The notes under the pieces are model-generated. The model searched no databases. It was not told the DNA's origin and saw only the letters and a program-made list of their open reading frames with translations. From IMG/VR virus record IMGVR_UViG_3300000553_000240, positions 1 to 29,146 of that record: a DNA stretch of 29,146 bases, one strand, 5' to 3'. The position numbers and the translations under genes are program-made. The DNA comes from a virus. Of this stretch, positions 22,582-29,146 are shown piece after piece (within the stretch, counting starts at the first letter, position 1; every line of letters begins with the position of its first letter).

Positions 22582-23051
22582 GAAGGCATTCCGGGCTGAG
22601 GTGGCATACCGCCAGCTCCAGCACCCATCGGAGGAGTTCCGGGCGCAGGGCCTTGAGCCATCGCCATTCCTTCGGGTGTCGCTCCACCGGCTTGAGGGAG
22701 CGATTGAAGCATCTGAAGAATCTCGTTTGTCTGAAGTTCGTTGGTCTTGCCCTTCTTAGGGCCAATCACACCGGCTAACGAACGCAATGCCGACACAACC
22801 TTTTGACCTTCAGGTGATTCGCTGCCAAGAGCAGGCAATGCCTGCTCAATTAAGTCCATCGCGGTAGACAGACTGACCATTGCGCCTTCACGATTGCCCA
22901 TCTTGGGTTCAGGTGTCGACATGGGGGCTGACATGGGGCCAGTTGAGGCATCTGACATAGACGGAGACGCGGGAGCCTGCATCGGAGGTGCGGTCTTACC
23001 GCCCTGCTGCTGCGCAAGCATTTCCATCATTTTGTCATTCGGCATTGCCAT
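22578..23051 (-). CDS. Met/Pro/Gly-rich hypothetical head-region protein, 157 aa
   Basis: The ATG at 23051 is chosen over an upstream TTG at 23063. The N-terminal third is disordered and Met/Pro/Ser-rich (ASPSMSDASTGPMSAPMSTP). A helical middle (MDLIEQALPALGSESPEGQK) follows, then a Gly/Pro/Met-rich tail (GTPPMGAGAGGMPPQPGMPS). Similar proteins lie between portal and scaffold in many podoviruses; function is not known to me. It overlaps the HNH start. Confidence 0.65.
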   Translation of the reverse strand: MAMPNDKMMEMLAQQQGGKTAPPMQAPASPSMSDASTGPMSAPMSTPEPKMGNREGAMVSLSTAMDLIEQALPALGSESPEGQKVVSALRSLAGVIGPKKGKTNELQTNEILQMLQSLPQAGGATPEGMAMAQGPAPGTPPMGAGAGGMPPQPGMPS

Positions 23052-23101
23052 AACTTCTCTCAAACAAAACTCGTAAAACTAAAGGGGGCTTTTATATTTT
23101 A

Positions 23102-23121
23102 TTGCCCGCCCCCGCAGGCAA
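23102..23121. other. GC-rich hairpin in portal-scaffold gap
   Basis: On the - strand, TTGCCTGC pairs with GCGGGCAA (one G-T wobble) around a GGGG tetraloop, 20 bases in all. It is followed on the - strand by TAAAATATAAAAG rather than a T-run, so it is not a classical terminator. It could be a processing, attenuation or promoter-adjacent structure. Confidence 0.45.
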
Positions 23122-23145
23122 ACTAGAAGCTCTTACGAGCAACTA

Positions 23146-23429
23146 TTACTTGCGGGACTTGCGGCCCTTTCGTGCTTTGCGTGCCATGTTGATTATCTCC
23201 ACATGCAGGGCCAACTTAGATGGGAAGTCAGCCAGACCCTCAATCCCAAGCGGGATTAGCTTTAGCGCCGATCAAGAGTTCGTGAACCCTTCCTCGGTAC
23301 TCTGATTGAATTTCTACCACTGCTAATTTTATATTGCAAGGCAGGCGACTTATCAGCCCGATTGAGCGACTCTGTAGTCACTCTAGGCTGGTCTGCTTTG
23401 GGCTGAATGTTTTTCGGTGAAGCCGCCAT
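23146..23429 (-). pseudogene. Small gene apparently broken by two +1 frameshifts
   Basis: Three reading frames join smoothly. Frame 1 starts at the ATG of a TAATG overlap with the portal stop (MAASPKNIQPKADQPR). After an extra G near 23317, frame 2 gives VEIQSEYRGRVHELL then GAKANPAWD. After an extra T near 23242, frame 3 gives EGLADFPSKLALHVE then MARKARKGRKSRK and a stop. Removing one G and one T would give a single 93-aa protein with a very basic tail. An inverted repeat AATCCC/GGGATT (23242-23257) lies at the second shift. It could be a decayed gene, base-call errors, or programmed shifting. Alternatively the last 13 codons are a separate peptide starting at 23187 after GTGGAG. Confidence 0.55.
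23262..23429 (-). CDS. 55-aa basic ORF (first frame of the broken gene)
   Basis: If no frameshift is assumed, the reading frame starting in the TAATG overlap with the portal ends after 55 codons (…RKGSRTLDRR). It is basic and Ser/Lys-rich, without a known domain. The first 36 or so residues are common to the composite reading; the last 19 look less protein-like than frame 2 over the same bases. Listed as the literal reading of the sequence. Confidence 0.4.
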   Translation of the reverse strand: MAASPKNIQPKADQPRVTTESLNRADKSPALQYKISSGRNSIRVPRKGSRTLDRR

Positions 23430-25063
23430 TATTGCACCGCCTTAATGTCTGGCTTCTTACCTTCGCCCTTTGGCTTTTCCTGTGGTTGAGGCTGCTGCGC
23501 CTGCTGCTTTTCGCGCTTCTTCAGCTTCTGAATCAGCAACTGTTTCATCGGCGGCTCAAGCAGATCAATCAGGCTTTCCTTGTCGATAGCCTGAGTCTTG
23601 AACAGGTTGAACGCCAGCGACTTCAAATCCTCTGTAAAGATCGGGCTATTGCTGTGCGCATCCACCTTTACCACGTAATCGCGTGTGAATTGTTCTGCAA
23701 TGAACCGATTTCCGGCTTCATCTGTGAAATGCGTCGGGTCATACACCTGCATCAGCTTCAGATACAGCGTAGCGACCTTTTCCAACGCATCTTCGACCAC
23801 CAGCGCACGTTTCTTGGCGCGGGAGGAACCTAAACGAGCCAACTGGCTTGCATGGCCTGCCGAACGCACGCCTTGTTCACCACGACCAGACAAAATAGCT
23901 GAAATACCCGATGCTTCTTCAAACATCGCGTCGATTTCGTGGATTACCTCGAATAACGACTGCGGCATCTCTGGTGCAAGCCGGTCAGCCTTCGCATTGG
24001 GCATGTCTGAGGACAGCAAACCGCCTGCACGATTCAGGGCAAAGTTCTTTTCGTCCAGAATACCCATGTATCCAGCCAACGCAGTGGGTGGATTGACCTG
24101 TTTTGCCAGCAAATCGAGTATTTCAGACATGCGATTGTTGCGCAGTTTCTGCAAATACATCAAACGCTGCACTTCGGACAGTCCCCAGTAGTAATCGTAC
24201 TGCGGATTCGGGCAAATCTGCACAAAAGGCAGCTCGCCTTTCAGGAACAGGGTGCCGCCGGGTCTGTCATAGATGAAAACATCAGGGTCAGCCATTGTGA
24301 CGCACTGATAATCGTTGATTTCGTCGTTCCAGACCCACAATTCGTACATTTTGACCGTATCTTCGACTACCGTTGCCTTGTATCGGTTGTAACCGTACAG
24401 ATCCATGTTCACATTGCCGGTCATTTCAGGCGATGACGAGGACATGATGATGCGATCTAACCCATTTGGCACATCTTCAGTGCGGACATGGACGGCTGCT
24501 GAGAGCTTGCTGACAATGCTTTCCCGCTTAGGATGGGCGTACAGACGCGAATACAGCTCGGATTTCGTGATGTAGTAGGTCTGGACGATGGCTTCCTGCC
24601 GGTCGGTGTAGGGAATATCCTCTCGAAGCACCCCGACGCAGCCCGGCTCAACCATGTACGGGTGGATACCGTTGTTTACCACGAGCTTAATGTATGTCGT
24701 GTTGTAAACAAGCGCCCAATTCAGCGCGGAACTGAAAACCTGATCGGCGTTTGAGTTAAGCCACTCGTCATTAAGTGCCGAAGTCAGTACCGGGCCTTTG
24801 ATTTGCTCAGATTCATGAACAGAGGCACCTAGATTTATGCTGAACCTAGTGGTTTCCGCTGAGTACAGGAAACTGGTCAGGGTGTCGATATGGGGAAAAA
24901 TCTTGTTGAACAGAGCCGGAGGTTCATCCGGCCCTGCACCGAACAGGAACAGGGAACGCAGAGAGGCGTAATCAGCCTTGCGTTCCTCCACTGAAACGAG
25001 GCATTTCTCTATCAGTTGACGATAGAAAATCTCCCGTTCTGTATTGTCTGTCGGTATTCTCAT
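23429..25063 (-). CDS. Portal protein, 544 aa
   Basis: Size and position after the terminase and before the scaffold fit a portal, the twelve-fold ring at the packaging vertex. N-terminal helices (NTEREIFYRQLIEKCLVSVE, ADYASLRSLFLFGAGPDEPP) are followed by clip/stem-like strands and a long C-terminal helix region (RAKKRALVVEDALEKVATLY). PFVQICPNPQYDYYWGLSEV, then QRLMYLQKLRNN, is a typical portal wing/stem segment, and ILSGRGEQGVRSAGHASQLA fits the known portal pattern. The Gln/Lys/Pro-rich C-terminus is disordered. The start overlaps the previous stop (ATGA). Confidence 0.9.
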   Translation of the reverse strand: MRIPTDNTEREIFYRQLIEKCLVSVEERKADYASLRSLFLFGAGPDEPPALFNKIFPHIDTLTSFLYSAETTRFSINLGASVHESEQIKGPVLTSALNDEWLNSNADQVFSSALNWALVYNTTYIKLVVNNGIHPYMVEPGCVGVLREDIPYTDRQEAIVQTYYITKSELYSRLYAHPKRESIVSKLSAAVHVRTEDVPNGLDRIIMSSSSPEMTGNVNMDLYGYNRYKATVVEDTVKMYELWVWNDEINDYQCVTMADPDVFIYDRPGGTLFLKGELPFVQICPNPQYDYYWGLSEVQRLMYLQKLRNNRMSEILDLLAKQVNPPTALAGYMGILDEKNFALNRAGGLLSSDMPNAKADRLAPEMPQSLFEVIHEIDAMFEEASGISAILSGRGEQGVRSAGHASQLARLGSSRAKKRALVVEDALEKVATLYLKLMQVYDPTHFTDEAGNRFIAEQFTRDYVVKVDAHSNSPIFTEDLKSLAFNLFKTQAIDKESLIDLLEPPMKQLLIQKLKKREKQQAQQPQPQEKPKGEGKKPDIKAVQ

Positions 25064-25533
25064 TTCTTCAACGTCAAGTTTTCGTGGTCAGCAATGTACG
25101 ACGCGGCCTTGGGGCCGGTCAAGTTACCCACATCCTTCGGGTTGACTCCCACGGACTCGCCTGCAACGCTACGGATGGCGCGGCCTGACAGGATGGAGGC
25201 CATGTCCAGCCCTCTTGGGCCACCGCCCCAGATGGCAGCGTCACCTGGCCGAGGCTCACGCGGAGCGGCAGCAGGTTCAGCCTTAGTTTTGTTCTTGCGG
25301 GTGTAGTAGCCGGTCTGTGACTCGCCTTCTTTGGTTGACTTGATGTTGGTCATGTCAAAGTCTTTGGCAAGATTCTTGACGGTCTTGTCTGTCCGGCGTG
25401 TCTTGGGCGACATAAGCGATGGTGCTTTCAGGTAGACGATTTTCACGCCTTCCTTGCAGCCTTGTGGACAAACGGCTTCTCTAGCTTCAAAGAACCCGTG
25501 TTTTGGGCATTTGTAATCATGAACGACGGCCAT
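25060..25533 (-). CDS. Zinc-finger-like phage protein, 157 aa
   Basis: The N-terminus YKCPKHGFFEAREAVCPQGC (residues 7-26) has C9, H12, C22 and C26, a probable zinc-binding finger. The rest is basic and disordered (TRKNKTKAEPAAAPREPRPG) with a helical end. It lies between the HTH protein and the portal, so a packaging or head-assembly role is plausible but not shown. SD GAGGAGTC precedes the ATG. Confidence 0.75.
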   Translation of the reverse strand: MAVVHDYKCPKHGFFEAREAVCPQGCKEGVKIVYLKAPSLMSPKTRRTDKTVKNLAKDFDMTNIKSTKEGESQTGYYTRKNKTKAEPAAAPREPRPGDAAIWGGGPRGLDMASILSGRAIRSVAGESVGVNPKDVGNLTGPKAASYIADHENLTLKK

Positions 25534-25936
25534 GTTGACTCCTCAGTTGTTCATCTAGGTCTGGGGTTGAATAATCGGCTTTGTTACGGATTCCGACACT
25601 GATTTTCGGGACACCGTTCACAAACTCAAGTTTTTGGGTGCGAGCCATTCTCATTCGCGGTTGCTTGCGGTACTCGACAAACTTACTTCCGTCGACGTTA
25701 CGCATCACGGCTATCTCGCCCTGTTGCCACGCGAGCAAAGCCTTGCTGACACGACGCTGCACGAACTCGGTAAGCGGCATCTCGCCGGTTTTGAATACTT
25801 TGGTGATGGTGGTCAAGTCTAGGCCAGCGACTTCGGCGAACAGCTTGACGCTGATGCCACGCTTTTCGTCATTCAGAAAGCGCGTCATGAGCGTTTTCAG
25901 CTCATTCATCGGGATGACTTTATCTGGCAGAGGCAT
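25517..25936 (-). CDS. HTH-type DNA-binding protein following the terminase, 139 aa
   Basis: Residues 27-62 (GISVKLFAEVAGLDLTTITK and VFKTGEMPLTEFVQRRV) fit a helix-turn-helix of the XRE/Cro-like kind. The C-terminal part (EYRKQPRMRMARTQKLEFVN) is basic and strand-rich. The ATG at 25936 overlaps the terminase stop by 17 bases; a second ATG at 25909 is possible, and neither has a clear SD. The neighbourhood (terminase-HTH-Zn protein-portal) suggests a packaging or regulatory DNA-binding protein; it could also act as the small terminase. Confidence 0.7.
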   Translation of the reverse strand: MPLPDKVIPMNELKTLMTRFLNDEKRGISVKLFAEVAGLDLTTITKVFKTGEMPLTEFVQRRVSKALLAWQQGEIAVMRNVDGSKFVEYRKQPRMRMARTQKLEFVNGVPKISVGIRNKADYSTPDLDEQLRSQHGRRS

Positions 25937-27686
25937 CGGGGTGGATTCCGATCTGTTTGAGGTAGGTACTCACTGTTTTGTTCATTGAGACTTCCTCTGG
26001 CGTTTGCTTTTCCTGAGCCTTATTTACATCGCGGGTCAGGCGCATCTGGATCAGGCGTGGCTGCAACTGTTCTGCATAGGCAGCCGCCGCCAGCGCAGAG
26101 GCAATCACGCGGTCATCCTTGTTGCGTCCAGAGGCTTCGATGCTGCCGTCATTGCGCACTACGGTCTTCATCTCGTCAATCGTCTCAAGGCTGCGTATAA
26201 CCATCATCCCGCGCTCAAAGTAGTCCTTCATGTAGTTCAGCATACGTTCCTTGCTGGACGAGGTGGTGAGCCAACCAATGCTGTTACTGATGCCGGACAT
26301 GGAGTCATTACGTCGCCAGATGTAGTTGCTCATGGAGCCGAACACATCCATCAGGCTTTTGCCCATTGCGCCGCCATAAGAGGCTGCGAGCCGCTTGAGA
26401 TTCTTCAGTTCGTTGATGACGGCCTGCCCCGGCCCGTTGACTTCAAGGTTGAGCGTAGAGTTTTTGTATGCGCCGGCGAGGTGAGCAATCACCCATGCAA
26501 ACTGGTAAGTATTCAGTTCACTGGTAGCAAACTCTGCGACTTGTTCAAGCCCGTCTGCATAGCAGCGGAATACTTGGATACAGAAGCGGTCAGCCCAGTC
26601 CGATGAACCGTAGGCTGGATCGGCCCCGATGACGTAGTAGGCCGTGTCAATGGGTTCTTCCCAGATGCTGAGTGTGGCAAGACGCTCCGTAGATCTGACT
26701 ACGTTCATGTCCTGAAAGTTGGCTCCCATGACATAGCGGTAGCTATCGTAATCGAGCTTCTTGGCATCTTTCACAGCATCCGTACAGCGCGACATGCTGA
26801 AGAAGCTGGTGCCGGTCATCACAAAGGCATAGTCCTCAGTGGGCGGGAACTCCTGCATCATCAGTGCTTCGTCTTTGATTCCTTCGTACATTTTCCATCG
26901 CCACCACGCCATCTGACGGGAATTGATTTCGATGTTGTAGAGCTTGCGAATATCCTTAGTCCATTCCTTTTCCTCTGGAGTCAGTTTGCCGTCCCAATAG
27001 GTCTTGTAAACGCTGCTCTCAGGGTCTGCTGAATAGAACTGATTGCGCCACCAGCCGCAGAAGATAGCCCGCTGTGTACGAGCTTTCTTAGCGGTCATGT
27101 ACATATCGTGAAACATATTGAAACCCTGAGCCGTACTCTCGAACATATAGAGTCTGTTCGGGTTGGTCTCCGCAAGGGAAGCAATCAGGGATGCCAGTCC
27201 CTCCTCGTTGCCCCATGAGGCGGTCTCGGTGCCATGCAGGTATGTAATAGCTTTGCCCTGACCGAGACGGCTCTTGTTACCTGCAATCTGGTAGAAGATG
27301 CGGCTACGGTTCTTGAGTACGAGCTGATTGCGGTTATGGGCCATCAGTGGAATCTTGTATTCCTTCGGTAGCCCGTCCATGTACATCGCAAGGGTCGAGC
27401 GAAACATATCACGGTTTTCTTCCGTGTCGGAGACAAGCGTACCTTGCCAGCCGGGGTTAACGAATTGCCAGTACAGATCCAGCGCGAGGCTGATAGTGGT
27501 AATCCCTAACTGTCTGCCCTTGAGGATAACGAAGAAATGAATATCCTCGTCCAGACCTTTCGTGATTTCGTCCATCACGTAGGTCTGAGTGCCGAGGAGC
27601 GTATCCATCTTCTTCAGGCCGTGTTCTTTAGTCTCAACCTTGAGCTGTGCGCAAAACTTATAGAACTGTTGCAGGTTGAATTTCAT
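25920..27686 (-). CDS. terL: Terminase large subunit (packaging ATPase/nuclease), 588 aa
   Basis: Walker A at 55-64 (LKGRQLGITT) matches terminase P-loops. The Walker B region AITYLHGTETASWG (146-159) and the C-motif MFESTAQGFN (181-190) follow. The RNase H-like nuclease has D356 (IGADPAYGSSDWADR), E415 (NLEVNGPG) and D524/D525 (NKDDRVIAS). The enzyme cuts concatemeric DNA and pumps it into the head through the portal. It starts one base after the stop of the small gene upstream (CAT TGA ATG). Confidence 0.96.
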   Translation of the reverse strand: MKFNLQQFYKFCAQLKVETKEHGLKKMDTLLGTQTYVMDEITKGLDEDIHFFVILKGRQLGITTISLALDLYWQFVNPGWQGTLVSDTEENRDMFRSTLAMYMDGLPKEYKIPLMAHNRNQLVLKNRSRIFYQIAGNKSRLGQGKAITYLHGTETASWGNEEGLASLIASLAETNPNRLYMFESTAQGFNMFHDMYMTAKKARTQRAIFCGWWRNQFYSADPESSVYKTYWDGKLTPEEKEWTKDIRKLYNIEINSRQMAWWRWKMYEGIKDEALMMQEFPPTEDYAFVMTGTSFFSMSRCTDAVKDAKKLDYDSYRYVMGANFQDMNVVRSTERLATLSIWEEPIDTAYYVIGADPAYGSSDWADRFCIQVFRCYADGLEQVAEFATSELNTYQFAWVIAHLAGAYKNSTLNLEVNGPGQAVINELKNLKRLAASYGGAMGKSLMDVFGSMSNYIWRRNDSMSGISNSIGWLTTSSSKERMLNYMKDYFERGMMVIRSLETIDEMKTVVRNDGSIEASGRNKDDRVIASALAAAAYAEQLQPRLIQMRLTRDVNKAQEKQTPEEVSMNKTVSTYLKQIGIHPDASAR

Positions 27687-27989
27687 TCAATGTCTCGGAT
27701 CGACCAGCTTCCAGCCCATGATAATCTCAAGTGCCTGTTTGTTACGAAGTACACCGACAAGCTCAGTCACCAGTTCAGGTTCAAGTTCCTGCTTCCAACG
27801 AGCATAGAGCTTGACCTTCTTAGCTCTGGACTTGCCGCAGGACAGAGCTTCTCTCAAGTATCCCTGAAGCCTCTGTCGTGATTCATAGAGAGCAATAGCG
27901 AAGGCCATCTCATGCTCCCATTCTTCAACCGATAACCATTTGATACGTGATTCAATCATCTTCTTCGTATCTACGGTTACGTCCTGCAT
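27687..27989 (-). CDS. Hypothetical protein upstream of terminase, 100 aa (candidate small terminase)
   Basis: All-helical and charged (KMIESRIKWLSVEEWEHEMA; LYARWKQELEPELVTELVGV). It directly precedes terL with touching stop and start codons, the usual place for a small terminase. No HTH is obvious, so the assignment is weak. Upstream it is separated by 4 bases from the methyltransferase gene. Confidence 0.6.
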   Translation of the reverse strand: MQDVTVDTKKMIESRIKWLSVEEWEHEMAFAIALYESRQRLQGYLREALSCGKSRAKKVKLYARWKQELEPELVTELVGVLRNKQALEIIMGWKLVDPRH

Positions 27990-27993
27990 GGCG

Positions 27994-28563
27994 CTACTTC
28001 AAGCGTTTGACGATCAACTGATAGCCACAGGAAGTCACCGCTACACGGCCATAGAACAGTTCTACAAACGCATCAATGGCAGGCTTAGGTCTCTGGTAAT
28101 AAGCCCAGTTCATGTTCCACAGGTAGTCATCGAATATCATCGAACCCCCGACCTTGAGCAAATGATAGCCCATACAGGCATCTGTCATCACATCAGCCGC
28201 TTCATGACTGCCGTCAATGTAAATCAGGTCAAATTCATTCTTCGTAAACAAAAGGTCAGACATGGCTAACAGGGATGGGTCATCCCACAAATTAACTATC
28301 TGGCTTGGCTTCTTGGCCTTGTCAGTGTTGTTTGACCATCGGTTTCTAACCTCACTGAAATCCATTCCGTCATGCTCCATGCTGCCAGCAAAGGTATCCA
28401 CGCTAACCAGCACACCATCATCCGCTAACACGTTCTGGAGAAACCAGCACGACGAACGACCCTCGAAACACCCGATCTCAAGAATCGAATTAACCTCAAC
28501 ATCCTTCAGATAGGCTTGCAGGCCAGGAATGTTGTGACTGAACCAGTCCTGTGTGAAATTCAT
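27994..28563 (-). CDS. Class I SAM-dependent methyltransferase-like protein, 189 aa
   Basis: Motif I is SILEIGCFEGRSSCWFL (about 27-42; E-x-G-x-x-x-G). D56 in VSVDTF is the motif II acid that binds the SAM ribose. DLIYIDGSHE (112-121) and VGGSMIFDDY (138-147) match the Methyltransf_24-like pattern. The target is not predictable: nucleic acid, protein, or glycan. It is in the packaging-side operon just before terL, which is unusual. SD GGGGTTGAT precedes the ATG. Confidence 0.82.
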   Translation of the reverse strand: MNFTQDWFSHNIPGLQAYLKDVEVNSILEIGCFEGRSSCWFLQNVLADDGVLVSVDTFAGSMEHDGMDFSEVRNRWSNNTDKAKKPSQIVNLWDDPSLLAMSDLLFTKNEFDLIYIDGSHEAADVMTDACMGYHLLKVGGSMIFDDYLWNMNWAYYQRPKPAIDAFVELFYGRVAVTSCGYQLIVKRLK

Positions 28564-28564
28564 A

Positions 28565-28747
28565 TCAACCCCGCTTGTTAGTTAACTTCGCTCTCAACTC
28601 TTTGACCTCATTGTCTAAGACCATCTCCCTGCGCATCACTCGAGCCATTACATCAACTATTTGATCTAATGTTAATGGCAATAACCGACCCCTGAGCAAC
28701 TCTCTTGCTCTCTCGTCTACACACTCGGTTATTAAGCCTCTCTCCAT
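28565..28747 (-). CDS. Small helical protein, 60 aa
   Basis: Arg/Glu/Leu-rich helices (VDERARELLRGRLLPL, MARVMRREMVLDNEVKELR) without cysteines or membrane segments. It overlaps the preceding gene by 16 bp and stops 1 base before the methyltransferase. No family is recognised; such charged helical proteins are often assembly or regulatory factors. Confidence 0.6.
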   Translation of the reverse strand: MERGLITECVDERARELLRGRLLPLTLDQIVDVMARVMRREMVLDNEVKELRAKLTNKRG

Positions 28748-28953
28748 ACTCGTATCGAATTACCAACGTCTTTACAAATAAATTTACGCCCTAACTTGCG
28801 ACCATGCCGCCAACAAGCGTTATATACCGCCTGTCTCTTAACTCCCCCGCCTACTGCGAAACTATCACCAATCTCCATCACGTCATACGGGTACACACTC
28901 ACACTATTTGACTTACTTGGCATCGGTACATCTTTGTCAATCGTGATATTCAT
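28732..28953 (-). CDS. Small conserved-type phage protein with YPY...MEIGDSF signature, 73 aa
   Basis: The ATG at 28953 is chosen because SD GGGAG lies right before it and the product then begins MNITIDKDVPMP. VYPYDVMEIGDSFAVGGGVK, later GRKFICKDVGNSIRVWREA, fits a widespread small phage protein with the pattern YP[FY]-x-x-M-x-x-GDSF and a C-terminal G-x-R-V/I-W-R. Its function is unknown to me, though its basic C-terminus could bind nucleic acid. Confidence 0.75.
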   Translation of the reverse strand: MNITIDKDVPMPSKSNSVSVYPYDVMEIGDSFAVGGGVKRQAVYNACWRHGRKLGRKFICKDVGNSIRVWREA

Positions 28954-28991
28954 GGCAACTCCCGTGGAACTAATACACATACTCTCACTAC

Positions 28992-29135
28992 TCACAGAAT
29001 ATTGCAAGCGTACTTTCTGAATTTTTCTGGGGAAGGTTGCTGTTGGGGGTCACGCTCCATCCGAGTACGAACCCCATCCAATCGGTCATAATCGCTCTTG
29101 GTGCGTGCATGGCTACCATGGCAAGGGTCGGGCAT
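28992..29135 (-). CDS. Possible small protein at the right edge, 47 aa
   Basis: An ATG at 29133-29135 opens a 47-codon frame (MPDPCHGSHARTKSDYDRL and on) ending at a TGA 38 bases before the preferred start of the next gene. It is basic and hydrophilic. No SD is obvious, and the frame is open upstream to the window edge, so the true start may lie outside. Confidence 0.35.
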   Translation of the reverse strand: MPDPCHGSHARTKSDYDRLDGVRTRMERDPQQQPSPEKFRKYACNIL

Positions 29136-29146
29136 GTATCGTCGAT

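Noticed and set aside
26004-26606. Long + strand open frame (about 200 codons) opposite the terminase gene
   Set aside because: It is antisense to terL, whose motifs are certain, and its sequence looks like a codon-shadow (His/Arg/Ala-rich) with no domain.
28954-29007. N-terminal extension of the gene at 28732-28953 starting at 29007
   Set aside because: The extra 18 residues do not fit the family start, and the ATG at 28953 has a better SD (GGGAG).

Overview
The window looks like part of the genome of an uncultured tailed phage (Caudoviricetes) of podovirus type, infecting a Gram-negative bacterium. Genes are densely packed, with many ATGA or TAATG stop/start overlaps and Shine-Dalgarno (SD) sites of the GGAG/GAGG kind. 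There is a terminase-portal-scaffold-capsid block, a short-tail adaptor and nozzle pair, several fibre or spike genes, a set of large internal (ejection) proteins and a lysis cassette. No tape-measure gene, tail sheath, integrase, lysogeny repressor, RNA polymerase, tRNA or CRISPR array is visible. The host cannot be named from sequence alone.

Layout. Bases 1-2880 (+ strand) are the end of an early/replication-type module: a 5'-cut zinc-ribbon gene, three unknown small genes, a small protein with an SSB-like acidic tip, a 22-residue membrane peptide, a RusA Holliday-junction resolvase, a small S4-like RNA-binding protein, a GT-A type glycosyltransferase and a second zinc-ribbon gene. The two zinc-ribbon genes share about 125 nearly identical bases, so the cassette is flanked by a direct repeat. 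A hairpin at 2883-2907 separates this module from the convergent late module.

Bases 2922-29135 (- strand, read right to left) form one long late unit. In order of transcription it holds: small genes and a methyltransferase (29135-27994); a small unknown gene and the large terminase (27989-25920); an HTH protein and a zinc protein; the portal (25063-23429); a small basic gene that looks broken by two single-base frameshifts; a Pro/Met-rich protein; an HNH endonuclease apparently inserted just upstream of a TTG-started small gene; a basic micropeptide; scaffold; major capsid; two small beta-rich proteins; adaptor; nozzle with a six-fold GSGYT repeat array; a beta-helix fibre; a chain of three micro-ORFs; a YadA-like fibre; an SGNH-hydrolase spike; a small beta protein; small membrane/unknown proteins; four large internal virion proteins; and lysis genes (candidate second holin, GH108 endolysin, three-TM holin, and two small trailing genes).

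How it fits together: terminase packages DNA through the portal into a capsid built on the scaffold. Adaptor and nozzle close the head. The fibre/spike set (beta-helix, YadA-like, SGNH esterase) would recognise or trim surface polysaccharide. The Gly/Ala- and Gln-rich proteins would be ejected to form the channel through the envelope. The endolysin/holin set releases progeny. The most unusual points are the frameshifted gene at 23146-23429, the micro-ORF chain at 14414-14552, the domain-swapped repeat flanking the RusA cassette, the SSB tip on a non-SSB protein, and GSGYT repeats shared by the nozzle and the SGNH spike.
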